A stretch of 59,652 bases of DNA, from contig CAJUTD010000010.1 in the NCBI GenBank assembly GCA_910589635.1, forward strand, positions 1 to 59,652, written 5' to 3'. The stretch comes from an uncultured Lachnospiraceae bacterium. GTDB taxonomy: Bacteria; Bacillota; Clostridia; Lachnospirales; Lachnospiraceae. Position 1 is the stretch's first letter; every line of letters starts with the position of its first letter. The notes under the pieces are model-generated. The model worked only from the letters and a program-made list of their open reading frames with translations. It did no database searches and was not told the DNA's origin. This document shows, piece by piece, positions 24,704-33,435 of this stretch. The position numbers and the translations under genes are program-made.

Positions 24704-26005
24704 TTATTTATAATTGTTGCGATAGAGCATCAGCATCTCAAACTTATCGCCGCGCTTCACAAACACACTGCCGTCGCTGAAATCCCGTGCATCTGCAAAT
24801 TGCGGCTCAATTACCATTTCTCCCTGCGCGTCAATAAATCCCCATACACCCTTTTGCTTGACTGCCGCATATCCATTACAGAAAGAACGCGCATCCTCAT
24901 ACTGCGGCTCAATCACCATCTCCCCTTGATTGTCCATAAAGCCCCACTTGCCGTCCTGCGCCACTGCCGCTGGCTCGTCTGTTACTGTAAATCCACGTGC
25001 AGCCTCCACTTCTTTTTTTCCAACTCGCTCTCCGGCCGCATCAATCATATAATAACGTTTTCCATCATCAGAGACCCAGATCCTCTCATTCTGATACGCC
25101 ACATCCCTGGCGTTGATAACAATATCTTTGTATTCTTTTCCGACCTGCACACCCTCGCTGTCCAGAATTTTCCATTTTCCTTTGCTGCTGACTGCGCCTA
25201 ACCCTTCATTCATAGAAGACGCCGCCTCGAAACCGTCCGCGATCTTTTCCATCTGTATATTATAATATCCGTAAACGCCCTTGCATTTGGCTTTAAATAC
25301 ATTGCCGGTTAAACTGCCAAGTTCCTCGCAATCGCCAAGTTTGGATATGTCTATTTTCTTACTTCCATCAGACGTCGCATACTGCCATTTGCCTTTCCTC
25401 TTTACCGGAAACACCTCGCCGTTATACAGCCCTGCCTTCTGAAAATCATAGGCAGTAGCGTTTCCCTTGCCGTCCACAAGCTGCCAATCTCCTTCCATCA
25501 AGCCCGCCGCCATTCCTGCTGAGAAAGTCACAACATCTTCATACTGCCCATAAGCATACTCATACAGATAATCAATCTCCGCCATCAGGCTGTGAAACGT
25601 CTCATTATCGCAGCCATTGTTCACAGCTTTATCATTTAATTGAAAACTCGATTCATAATCCCTGTCGACAATATATTGTGCCAGCAGAAAAGAATAGGCC
25701 TCCGGCTCTTTGGGAAATTTGTCCACGAGATGTTCTCCCCACTCCTCCGCCTCTTTGTACAATTCTGCTTCCTCAAGCATCTTGCCTACCTCAAGCTCAA
25801 CTGCAAAATTTTTCTCAAGCGCCATTACTTTTTCATAATAAGTGAGTGCATCCTGCACGATGCCCTTCTTACGATTTTCCCTTGCCAGCGCAAGATTCTC
25901 AGTAATCTTTACCGTTTTCTCTTTCGCCCCTGCGTAATCGCTGTATATACTCAAAGCCATAAAACATACCAACAAAAGTGGTATCAAATTCTTATACTTT
26001 TTCAT
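24704..26005 (-). CDS. Exported WG-repeat protein
   Basis: This protein of 433 residues has a signal peptide or N-terminal anchor (LIPLLLVCFMALSIYSDYAGA). Residues of about 35-145 form TPR-like helices (ALTYYEKVMALEKNFAVELEVGK). From about residue 190 it has WG repeats, beta-strand units with a Trp-Gly core. The clearest are KWGFMDNQGEMVIEPQYEDA and VWGFIDAQGEMVIEPQFADA, with weaker units before them. WG repeats are common in extracytoplasmic proteins of Bacteroides and clostridia, but their binding partners are mostly unknown. It lies between the prepilin peptidase and the FHA gene, ten bases from the former, with AGGAGGAG before the ATG. It may sit at the outer face of the Tad apparatus, which is inference. 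Confidence 0.83.
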   Translation of the reverse strand: MKKYKNLIPLLLVCFMALSIYSDYAGAKEKTVKITENLALARENRKKGIVQDALTYYEKVMALEKNFAVELEVGKMLEEAELYKEAEEWGEHLVDKFPKEPEAYSFLLAQYIVDRDYESSFQLNDKAVNNGCDNETFHSLMAEIDYLYEYAYGQYEDVVTFSAGMAAGLMEGDWQLVDGKGNATAYDFQKAGLYNGEVFPVKRKGKWQYATSDGSKKIDISKLGDCEELGSLTGNVFKAKCKGVYGYYNIQMEKIADGFEAASSMNEGLGAVSSKGKWKILDSEGVQVGKEYKDIVINARDVAYQNERIWVSDDGKRYYMIDAAGERVGKKEVEAARGFTVTDEPAAVAQDGKWGFMDNQGEMVIEPQYEDARSFCNGYAAVKQKGVWGFIDAQGEMVIEPQFADARDFSDGSVFVKRGDKFEMLMLYRNNYK

Positions 26006-26014
26006 TTTCTCCTC

Positions 26015-26677
26015 CTATATCCCTGTCAGAAACACAGACAGATATGTACCCGCCAGCACGGCAGGCGCAAAAGGCAGGGAATCCTTTTTGCCTTTCTTGC
26101 GCATCAGCAATAAGACGATCGCACAGACAAACGCCAGCACCAGCGAGCTCATAATGGCGTCTATCATGCTGTAAAGGCCGAGATACAATCCCATTACCAT
26201 AAACAGCTTGATATCCCCCATGCCAATACTGTTTTTCATCATCAGCAGAAAGACCATACAGACAATAAAAATTCCTATTGCCCCCAAAACTTCCGAGAAT
26301 AACGTCATTATCAGGACGTCCCTCTCAAAAACCAATTCCGCCAATAGCAGGACAGCGCGGAACCCCAACCCGGATAAAATCAAACGGTTGGGGATAATCT
26401 GCCGGCGATAATCCGTTGCCGCCGCCACAAACAGCATTGCAAGACAGGAGACCCGCTTACACTGAAAAAGAATCGACTGTTCCGGGCAATCCCAGATCAA
26501 TCTGCCGGCCAGCACCAACAGCAGAATCGCGCTTATGATTAGATATAGGACGAATCCCCGCTGTTTTCTTCCCGTTTCTTTGCCATACGAATAACCATCC
26601 AGGCCCGCATCATATAGGAGCCAGAAATCAAAAGCCAACAACAACAACGGCAACGCCATCACACCTAACACTCTCAT
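26015..26677 (-). CDS. tadV: Prepilin peptidase (A24 family, TadV/CpaA-like)
   Basis: This integral membrane aspartyl protease of 220 residues should cut the leader of the Flp pilin and perhaps of the TadE-like proteins. The two catalytic aspartates are visible in DYRRQIIPN and in the G-x-GD motif SIGMGDIKLF. There are about six hydrophobic segments, and it lacks the N-methylation domain of larger type IV prepilin peptidases, as usual for TadV. A longer frame begins at 26707, but the ATG at 26677 overlaps the stop of the preceding TadE-like gene (ATGA) with GGGGAAAG before it, so I use that start. Confidence 0.88.
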   Translation of the reverse strand: MRVLGVMALPLLLLAFDFWLLYDAGLDGYSYGKETGRKQRGFVLYLIISAILLLVLAGRLIWDCPEQSILFQCKRVSCLAMLFVAAATDYRRQIIPNRLILSGLGFRAVLLLAELVFERDVLIMTLFSEVLGAIGIFIVCMVFLLMMKNSIGMGDIKLFMVMGLYLGLYSMIDAIMSSLVLAFVCAIVLLLMRKKGKKDSLPFAPAVLAGTYLSVFLTGI

Positions 26678-27357
26678 ATCTTTCCCCACGCTTTCGTCTT
26701 CGCACACTGTGTAAAATGAAATTTAATATCTACGCCCAAAAGCTTAATTACATGCACGTCATAATCCGCCACAATCTGTATTTCATCCGTACCCCCAGGC
26801 ATAAATTTGGTGCCCTTAAATTTGAGATTCTTAATCTTGAGCACATCCAGATACGCCTGCCCGCTCACTGCGCCGTTGGTGAATCTCTCCTTCGCCATGT
26901 TCTTCACTACCAGCTCCGCCGCCTTGGCTTCCGCGGTAGAAATCGCAGCGTCCAGCAGCATATTCAGACAACTTGACCTGAACTCAGCATCGTTTGCCAC
27001 TCTCCCGCCAAATTCTGCCGCTTTGGTAACAAACTCAATTCCCCTGTCCTGGCTTAATACCGTATTGACAGCGTCCCGGGCGTCGCTGCCTTTCCCTGAG
27101 ACGTCCTGGTGCTTCTTTGCCAGTCCAGTCACCGTGCACAGGTAGGAATACTTGGAGAATTCCTTGGCGGAATCATTGACAAACGTCCCCATCTTTGCCT
27201 GTGCCACACAGATATTGACGACAGACAAAATCGTGAGGATTGTAAACATAAAGATTGGCAGGGAAATGGTTGCCTCCACGATAATGGCGCCGCTTTCTCC
27301 ATTGCTTTTCTTTCGCGCCTTCCTGCTTTCCCTCAATTTTCTCATTTTTCTTCTCAT
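26674..27357 (-). CDS. TadE-like pseudopilin
   Basis: This 227-residue protein has a short basic N-terminus (RRKMRKLRESRKARKKSNG) and then the TadE-type membrane segment GAIIVEATISLPIFMFTILTIL with the conserved glutamate. TadE-like proteins are minor pilins of the Tad system, processed by the prepilin peptidase encoded next. The rest is an extracellular domain of unknown fold rich in alanine helices. AAGGGGG precedes the ATG and the stop overlaps the start of tadV. Confidence 0.82.
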   Translation of the reverse strand: MRRKMRKLRESRKARKKSNGESGAIIVEATISLPIFMFTILTILSVVNICVAQAKMGTFVNDSAKEFSKYSYLCTVTGLAKKHQDVSGKGSDARDAVNTVLSQDRGIEFVTKAAEFGGRVANDAEFRSSCLNMLLDAAISTAEAKAAELVVKNMAKERFTNGAVSGQAYLDVLKIKNLKFKGTKFMPGGTDEIQIVADYDVHVIKLLGVDIKFHFTQCAKTKAWGKI

Positions 27358-27435
27358 CCTCTCCCCCTTCCATTTCCAGAATGCTTTGCTATTGTTTTTG
27401 CTCTTTCCACACGCAGAATTTACCTTGACAACAGT

Positions 27436-30400
27436 TTAATAACCGCGCACTGCCTCGTATTTAATCTTGCACCAGTCGAGTTCCTTAATCACATCCACCT
27501 GGTTGGCCTCCTCCGCGCGCATCAAAGGCAGATCGAGCATCATCGGCTGCACGCGCACATCCGACTTTAAGTTAAAATAGACGATGGACTTCTTTAATCC
27601 ATAGCTGTCGTCCTTAGCAATCTTTTTCGCCATATTGACCTGGATGACATCGGCCGTGCGGGCATAGACGCCGTAAGACTTCTGCTCATTGAAAAGTTTG
27701 ATGAACAAAAACAGCTTGATATAATCGCTGTATTGGAATTTGAGCCCTTCTTTTTTACTTTTGTCACTGCTTGTCTTCGCTGCATTCGTAATATTCTTCT
27801 TGATTCCATCTTTGGAGAAATCAATAAACAAATCTCCTTTTCCCTTTATCAGAAGTACGGGAATCCCCGCCTGCAAATACAGTAAATCCGTACCCGTCTC
27901 CAGAATCGTCAGCGCCAGGATAATTGCCAGTTTCACTAAGGCTGCCGGGACGATCCCGTACGTGGCAAGGCTGATTGCATTCGCTACGCTATTGACTAAC
28001 GGATCTGACCAGTAAGTCATAAACTCCGCCGGGAGGTTCAATGCATACCTGAGAAGGAAAATCCGTGAATAAGCGGCCGCCTTGTTCTGCACATTTGAGC
28101 CGCCATAGAGAATGTATTCCACCTCATTCTGGTAAGACCAGTTGTTGTCCGCATTGATCATATGGTTCGTCAAAGATTTATTGTAAGTGTCGGTCACCTT
28201 GTCAGACTTCCACTCATTGGCAACGCTGTTGTATTTGGCACTGTAATTCAGCAGATTTATAGAGCTATCGTTACATAGCTCGTATTTTCCTTCATTCTCA
28301 TAAGTGTCATAGCTAAACATGGACATGATATAATCCACAGAATAGATGTCGTCCCGGACTTTCACACCAAGGCTTGCCAGCGTGCCCGCAAAATCATTGC
28401 AGAAGCTTCTCGTAAAATCTGCGATATCTGCAATGGAACTGTGTGTCTCCGTGCCATCCAAGCTCTTTGCGTAAGACGCGGACGGCAAATTGCCGGCCGA
28501 GCTAATCTCATTATTATTGCGGGAATTGCCTTTGGTATCTGCATCGTCATCCTTTCCATCCTGATTCTCTTTATATTCTTCGTATTCCTTTTTGCCATCC
28601 TCGTATTCGCTCTCTTTTTTGTCAAAATCCTTAAAGTACTTCATCAGCCACACATAGAGCGAGGGAGGATTGACATGCTGCATCGCCGGGTTATTTGTAT
28701 TGTTGATAGAAAAATTAGCCGTTCCTCCCGTCACCTTACGGCTGTGCTCCGACACATAGGCTCTTAAATTGGATTCCACATATGTAATCCGCCCGACGTC
28801 TATGCCTCCCACGGATTTAAACGTTCCCAGGCTTTTTATGTTACGCACAGAATATCCATTATATTTGCAGGAATCCAAGGCTGGGATAATCTTATTAAAT
28901 AACTCCCTGATATTGTGGATGCGCGTAACCAGCTCTTCAATCTTGGCCTCTGTAATATTATTCATAATCTCTTGTTCCTGGGACAATTTACTGATTTCTT
29001 CCCTGTCCATATTTGCCAGCTCCGTATCGCTGCTGTTTGCTGAGGCGCTCCAATTATTTTTCGCCGTCTGGTAAGCTGCGCGGTACTTTTTCAGATTTGA
29101 TACTTTATCTGCCGCTTGATCCAGATACCGCCCGGCCTCCTCGATCTTGTTCTTGTACTCCGTGAGCCTGCCGCTGATTTCCTTAATCTTGCGGTCGGTC
29201 GCATCGCCATTGATATTTCCCATGTTATTTGTAGATATCCGATGTAACGTGTCCTCTACTTGGAAATACCGCTCTCCATAATGCAGGTATTGCCTTTTAT
29301 AATTGGAATACTGCCTGTTAAAAGCATTCCAATGGGCCTGGATTGTCTTTTTTCCGATCGATGATACTTCCCCCCAATCAGGGATGATTGCCTCTGTGCT
29401 GCCTACTCCGTCCCCCATATTCTCCGCCGCGTTCTTTAAGGCTGCATACGCTTCACACAGCTTGTTTACAGCCGTACCGTAGTTCATATAGCCAGAATTC
29501 TGCCTTAAAATATCATAGCAATACTTCCAGTACTGGATATCATAGACTGAATTGTAAGCAGGTATCAGGTTCAGCGCATTATCTAGACTCCTCCTCACTT
29601 TATTAAAATTATCTTCCGCTTTTCTATAAACATCGAAAAGCCTGCACATTTGATCTGCCGAAGCTTTCCTGCTGCTACTGAACCTCTGTGAATATGGGAC
29701 GTCAGGATTAAAATTAACGCTCTTTTTTTGAAATACGTTCAGACCGCTTGTATTATACAAATCCCGGATAACCTTCTCGTCAATCTTCTTATACTCTGTC
29801 TCCAGATTCTCAACATAAGATTTCAAACCGTCCACATACTGCTTGTCGATTGCCATATCTTGATATTTTTTTAATTCCTTATAGGCGTTTTTGGCGGCTT
29901 CCAGCACGTCCTTTTCCGCCTCGTAATAATCCTCTTTCTTCTCAATCAAGTCGGCGTCTTTCTCGCTGTCCTCCAAACCCTTTTTGGATTTCTTTAATTT
30001 TTCCAGCAAATCAGCCGCCCCATTGATGGGGCTTCTGTACTTCATAAACTCTACAATCTCTCGTTTTACCAGCGCCGGGTTGGCAAGATTGCCGTTTGGA
30101 ACCTCAGAGAAGTTGTATGCCTTGTCCCCTTCCCAGCTAATCTGCAATAAATCCACAACCTCCTGGTCGCCCATGAGTATGTCTTTGATCTGCCCTGCGA
30201 CCTCCCCATAATTATCCTCCAATCCCTTGGAGCGCAAAGCCGTCTCATAAAATTCCCCAGCTGTATCATAGAACTCGTCTATGCTCTGGCAGGACGCCAT
30301 CATACCGTAAAACTCATTCAAATCGGAGTCATACTGGGAAAGCAAAGTGTTTAACGCCAAATCTCCCGCAGAATTTACTACAGACTGCGCCAATTCCAGC

Positions 30401-30501
30401 CGGCACACATCCACAAAAATACTGCTTACAAGCATTACCGGCACCAGGATAATTACCAGAAATACTGTCACCGCCCCACGTTTTTTCTGAAACAATCTCA
30501 T
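27436..30501 (-). CDS. DUF5702-type large Tad-locus protein (1021 residues)
   Basis: The N-terminus (KKRGAVTVFLVIILVPVMLVSSIFVDVCRLELAQ) is the TadG/TadE-like membrane segment of a secreted pseudopilin-like protein. I recognise the overall form as DUF5702, found in clostridial Tad loci. Long charged helices fill residues of about 150-620, with many coiled-coil heptads (EDSEKDADLIEKKEDYYEAEKDVLEAAKN). There is a low-complexity acidic linker near residue 640 and a second hydrophobic stretch around 870-915 (FMTYWSDPLVNSVANAISLATYGIVPAALVKLAIILALTI). It may bridge the membrane assembly and the pilus base; its role is not known to me. AGGAGGG precedes the ATG. It lies between two TadE-like genes. 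Confidence 0.8.
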   Translation of the reverse strand: MRLFQKKRGAVTVFLVIILVPVMLVSSIFVDVCRLELAQSVVNSAGDLALNTLLSQYDSDLNEFYGMMASCQSIDEFYDTAGEFYETALRSKGLEDNYGEVAGQIKDILMGDQEVVDLLQISWEGDKAYNFSEVPNGNLANPALVKREIVEFMKYRSPINGAADLLEKLKKSKKGLEDSEKDADLIEKKEDYYEAEKDVLEAAKNAYKELKKYQDMAIDKQYVDGLKSYVENLETEYKKIDEKVIRDLYNTSGLNVFQKKSVNFNPDVPYSQRFSSSRKASADQMCRLFDVYRKAEDNFNKVRRSLDNALNLIPAYNSVYDIQYWKYCYDILRQNSGYMNYGTAVNKLCEAYAALKNAAENMGDGVGSTEAIIPDWGEVSSIGKKTIQAHWNAFNRQYSNYKRQYLHYGERYFQVEDTLHRISTNNMGNINGDATDRKIKEISGRLTEYKNKIEEAGRYLDQAADKVSNLKKYRAAYQTAKNNWSASANSSDTELANMDREEISKLSQEQEIMNNITEAKIEELVTRIHNIRELFNKIIPALDSCKYNGYSVRNIKSLGTFKSVGGIDVGRITYVESNLRAYVSEHSRKVTGGTANFSINNTNNPAMQHVNPPSLYVWLMKYFKDFDKKESEYEDGKKEYEEYKENQDGKDDDADTKGNSRNNNEISSAGNLPSASYAKSLDGTETHSSIADIADFTRSFCNDFAGTLASLGVKVRDDIYSVDYIMSMFSYDTYENEGKYELCNDSSINLLNYSAKYNSVANEWKSDKVTDTYNKSLTNHMINADNNWSYQNEVEYILYGGSNVQNKAAAYSRIFLLRYALNLPAEFMTYWSDPLVNSVANAISLATYGIVPAALVKLAIILALTILETGTDLLYLQAGIPVLLIKGKGDLFIDFSKDGIKKNITNAAKTSSDKSKKEGLKFQYSDYIKLFLFIKLFNEQKSYGVYARTADVIQVNMAKKIAKDDSYGLKKSIVYFNLKSDVRVQPMMLDLPLMRAEEANQVDVIKELDWCKIKYEAVRGY

Positions 30502-30511
30502 CTCGTCCCTC

Positions 30512-31147
30512 CTAATTCTTCATCCCTCCGTTGCCTCCGAAAAAGCTTTTTACTTTCTTAATCACTTCCTGAACCTTATCCTTCATGCCGGTATTCTCAT
30601 AATAGTCAAGAACCATGTCTGTGTTGCGCACAAACTCATCCGTATCCGCAGCAGAGGCTATTGCCTTGGAATGGAGCTGAAAAAGCAACGGATCATTGCT
30701 GCCGATAAAGCGGATTGGGAACTTGATATCGTAAGTTACTTCCACCACAAACGTATCATAAAAGAAATGGTTCTCGTAATCTGCCTTTGTCGTCACAGAA
30801 GCCGGCTCCATTCCGGCAAACAGCCCGGTTCCCACACCGCCCAGTCTCTCGCTTAGCTCGCTGCGGATTTTTCCCTCCACAGAAGAGGTCTTAAACCAAT
30901 AGCGGTAGGGTTTTATATCATTGGTCTTCATGGGCACGCTGCCCGTGCTTTGAATACTTTCCAGCATGGGGTCTATATAAGTGGAGGCTCCTTTGACCGC
31001 CATAATGTCTGTCACCGCGTCTACTTTCGACCTCACATAGAATACGTTGCCAAAATATATCAGAAAAAAGATGACGAAGAATACGACTGGAAACACCAGC
31101 GTTGCTTCAACAATCATCTCGCCTTTTTCCCCTTTCCATTTCCTCAT
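30512..31147 (-). CDS. TadE-like pseudopilin
   Basis: The protein is 211 residues from the chosen start. It opens with RKWKGEKGEMIVEATLVFPVVFFVIFFLIYFGN, the TadE-type segment with the conserved glutamate six residues after the glycine. The rest is an extracellular alpha/beta domain. A longer frame starts at 31186, but that ATG lies inside a strong GC hairpin and has no ribosome site. The ATG at 31147 is preceded by AAAGGCGGAG. It is followed ten bases later by the DUF5702 gene. Confidence 0.85.
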   Translation of the reverse strand: MRKWKGEKGEMIVEATLVFPVVFFVIFFLIYFGNVFYVRSKVDAVTDIMAVKGASTYIDPMLESIQSTGSVPMKTNDIKPYRYWFKTSSVEGKIRSELSERLGGVGTGLFAGMEPASVTTKADYENHFFYDTFVVEVTYDIKFPIRFIGSNDPLLFQLHSKAIASAADTDEFVRNTDMVLDYYENTGMKDKVQEVIKKVKSFFGGNGGMKN

Positions 31148-31177
31148 ATTCTCCGCCTTTCTTTGCATATAGTCACA

Positions 31178-31194
31178 GGCGGGCATTGCCCGCC
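31178..31194. other. Strong GC hairpin between the Flp pilin gene and the tadE-like gene
   Basis: GGCGGGC (31178-31184) and GCCCGCC (31188-31194) form a perfect 7-bp GC stem with a three-base loop, 21 bases after the pilin stop. No T run follows on the minus strand. It resembles the RNA-stabilising hairpins that sit downstream of highly expressed pilin genes. Confidence 0.65.
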
Positions 31195-31215
31195 CGGTAA
31201 GTGAAACTGCCTTGG

Positions 31216-31449
31216 TTATTTGATTGCATTTTTCGCATTTTCTCCAATTGTCTGAAACAGTGATTCAACCAAGGACTTAATCTGGTTTCTAAAAATACCC
31301 GCAATAATAATTACGATACCGATAATCACAACAATAGAAACAATATTCACATCACCTTTTTCACTCTGGAGGAAATCCCTCAATTTGGCTTCCGCCCGGC
31401 TCTTTCCACTCAGATACATCATGTCCAGTTTCTGTAACATTTCACTCAC
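31216..31449 (-). CDS. flp: Flp1-type type IVb pilin
   Basis: This 77-residue major pilin has a hydrophilic leader of about 32 residues, longer than in proteobacterial Flp, ending in SEKGD. The hydrophobic assembly helix VNIVSIVVIIGIVIIIAGIF follows, then a short tail (ESLFQTIGENAKNAIK). The glycine before DVNIV is the probable prepilin peptidase site. This matches the clostridial Flp1-like pilin family rather than the classic GLIEY Flp. A very strong AGGAGGTGAG ribosome site precedes the ATG, fitting high expression. The GC hairpin just downstream may protect the pilin message. Confidence 0.88.
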   Translation of the reverse strand: MSEMLQKLDMMYLSGKSRAEAKLRDFLQSEKGDVNIVSIVVIIGIVIIIAGIFRNQIKSLVESLFQTIGENAKNAIK

Positions 31450-31497
31450 CTCCTCGTTTTGTTGATTTATATAATCCCTCAGGGTTACATACTTAAA

Positions 31498-32370
31498 TTA
31501 CATGCCCAGATTGGCAAACACAGGGACGATTACCATAACCAAAATCCCGATAAACATCACAGCCATCGGGGCTATCAGCTTACTTGCCGCCTTCTCACCC
31601 TGTCTGCGCACCTCCTGTTTCCTCAAATCCCAGACTTCCCGGCTCTGCTGCGTCAGCATCGCAGGCAGATCACCACTTCCTTTCTCAAGCCCCTGGATGA
31701 CCGTAGCGGAAAACTTGCGGATCTCCGGCACCACGCAGCGGTTGCCAAAGCGGCGCATAGCCTCCATGTCCGATACGCCGTTTTTCATATCATCGAGGGT
31801 GAGCTGCATCTCCTGATACAGCGTACGCTGCCCGCTGAACGCCACCGTCTCCCAAGCCTCGCGCAGCACCATGCCGGCGTTGGTGAGCAGCGCCAGCGCG
31901 GACAACGCATCGGCAAAATCTCCCATCATTGCCTCGGAACGTTTGCCTATCTTCTTATCAATATTGGAACCGAAATAGTAATACGACGCTCCCGCAAACA
32001 GAAGCAATACCGCCATCGTCATCAAGTCCTGCGTCATTCCATAAAAAATACAGGACAGTATAGCAAGCAGCATGGTAAACGTCATTTTCTGGGCATAGAC
32101 TACCCGCAGATAAAATTCTGTATATTTCTTCCCATAAAGGATTTCAATCTGCTGCCGCAACTTTCGGTCGGTTTTGTTCTTATACGTTTTTCCGGTAAGT
32201 TCCCAAAAAGCATATCCGGTAGAATACATCTGGCACAGCGGAAATTCCTTTTCATCCAGAGTGGCAAACATGCCGTCAAATTTCCTTCCATAGAAAAACA
32301 ACGCCAGCCAGCAGATCAGCAATACACAACCTATTCCAAGGATCACAATATCCTGTATTGGCATCATCAT
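31498..32370 (-). CDS. tadC: TadC, inner-membrane platform protein of the Tad pilus
   Basis: This type II secretion system F-domain protein of 290 residues has an N-terminal helix (IVILGIGCVLLICWLALFFYG), a central pair of helices (FTMLLAILSCIFYGMTQDLMTMAVLLLFAG) and a C-terminal helix (KLIAPMAVMFIGILVMVIVPVFANLGM). The F domain lies between, including ALLTNAGMVLREAWETVA and GSGDLPAMLTQQSREVWDLRKQE. TadB and TadC form the membrane platform on which the ATPase works. Its gene starts nine bases after tadB. Confidence 0.92.
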   Translation of the reverse strand: MMMPIQDIVILGIGCVLLICWLALFFYGRKFDGMFATLDEKEFPLCQMYSTGYAFWELTGKTYKNKTDRKLRQQIEILYGKKYTEFYLRVVYAQKMTFTMLLAILSCIFYGMTQDLMTMAVLLLFAGASYYYFGSNIDKKIGKRSEAMMGDFADALSALALLTNAGMVLREAWETVAFSGQRTLYQEMQLTLDDMKNGVSDMEAMRRFGNRCVVPEIRKFSATVIQGLEKGSGDLPAMLTQQSREVWDLRKQEVRRQGEKAASKLIAPMAVMFIGILVMVIVPVFANLGM

Positions 32371-32379
32371 AAGTTCCTC

Positions 32380-33360
32380 CTAAATATTGATATCTAAAAT
32401 CTTCTGTCCCAGCACATACGCCCCCGCAAAACATGCTACTCCGATGGTGGTGGAAGCGATGCCTGCCGCCGTCACAAAATTACCGGCAAACTCCGCGCTC
32501 ATGCCTTTGATCAAGGCCACCAATATCACCGGCATGACAATCATGATATTCTGCTCCATCTTGTTGGAGGCAACCATCGTCTCAATGTCTTCCCGAATCT
32601 CCATCTTCTGGCTTAAAATGCTGTGCGTATTCTGGATAATGTCACGGATATTTCCACCCTTGCGGTAGCTCACGCGAAACACTTCCGCAAAATTGAGGAT
32701 ATCGTCGTTGCCGCTGCGCACGCCAAAATCATAGAGCATCTCTTCGATGGCAATGTTATGTTCTATCCCTTTGATGAGCACTTCCAGCTCTTGCAGGATA
32801 TAGGCGTCCTCCTGGTACTGCATCTTTAGGTCCTCGCGCACATTGAGAAAGGAATCCATCACATTGTTTCCAGCCCCCAAAGAGGTGGTAAGCCCCTCTA
32901 ACATACTGCGGAACTGCTCGTTCAATTCCCTTCTGCGCTTATTCAAAATCTGTTTTGTCCGGATCGGCAAGAACTTGCTCCCCGCCAAAATTCCCATGCC
33001 CGCCATCACTAAAACATTCATGCAATACGTGAGAATCGTGGGATTGCCGTAAGCGTCTTTACCGATGCCTCCATAAAAAAGATACCCCACTGCCGCCCCC
33101 ACCGCGCAGGCCAGCGCAAAGTAGAAAACTTTTTCCAGTTTTTTCATATAATAGACCTTGTAGTTTAAGGTCTGCATATTGGTTGCGGAATGGTAATATT
33201 GCGGTTCCAAGATTTTTTTCTCTTTTTTCTGCTTTTCTTTCTTGCCGGCTTTTTTCGTCTTCTGATCTGCTTTCTCCTCCACGATTTCTACAGCCATTTC
33301 CTGGCCAGACGCCTGCATACCTTCTTCCAGGGGTTCTCCCTGGCGTTTCTGTTTCTTCAT
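32380..33360 (-). CDS. tadB: TadB, inner-membrane platform protein of the Tad pilus
   Basis: The protein is 326 residues. A long hydrophilic lysine-rich N-terminus of about 70 residues (EKADQKTKKAGKKEKQKKEKK) precedes a pair of membrane helices (FYFALACAVGAAVGYLFYGG; MNVLVMAGMGILAGSKF). The F domain follows, with FRSMLEGLTTSLGAGNNVMDS and VFRVSYRKGGNIRDIIQNTHS. Two helices close the protein (NIMIVMPVILVALIKGM; STTIGVACFAGAYVLGQKIL). The basic N-terminus is unusual in length and could contact a cytoplasmic partner. It lies between tadA and tadC. Confidence 0.92.
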   Translation of the reverse strand: MKKQKRQGEPLEEGMQASGQEMAVEIVEEKADQKTKKAGKKEKQKKEKKILEPQYYHSATNMQTLNYKVYYMKKLEKVFYFALACAVGAAVGYLFYGGIGKDAYGNPTILTYCMNVLVMAGMGILAGSKFLPIRTKQILNKRRRELNEQFRSMLEGLTTSLGAGNNVMDSFLNVREDLKMQYQEDAYILQELEVLIKGIEHNIAIEEMLYDFGVRSGNDDILNFAEVFRVSYRKGGNIRDIIQNTHSILSQKMEIREDIETMVASNKMEQNIMIVMPVILVALIKGMSAEFAGNFVTAAGIASTTIGVACFAGAYVLGQKILDINI

Positions 33361-33435
33361 CTTTGCTCCTCTCCCAAAAACTCCTCCACTGTTCCTGCCG
33401 GATTTATCCTAAATCTTTGATTCTATCCAAACCTC

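Noticed and set aside
31148..31186. Upstream ATG for the TadE-like gene
   Set aside because: The ATG lies in a strong hairpin with no ribosome site; the ATG at 31147 has AAAGGCGGAG before it.
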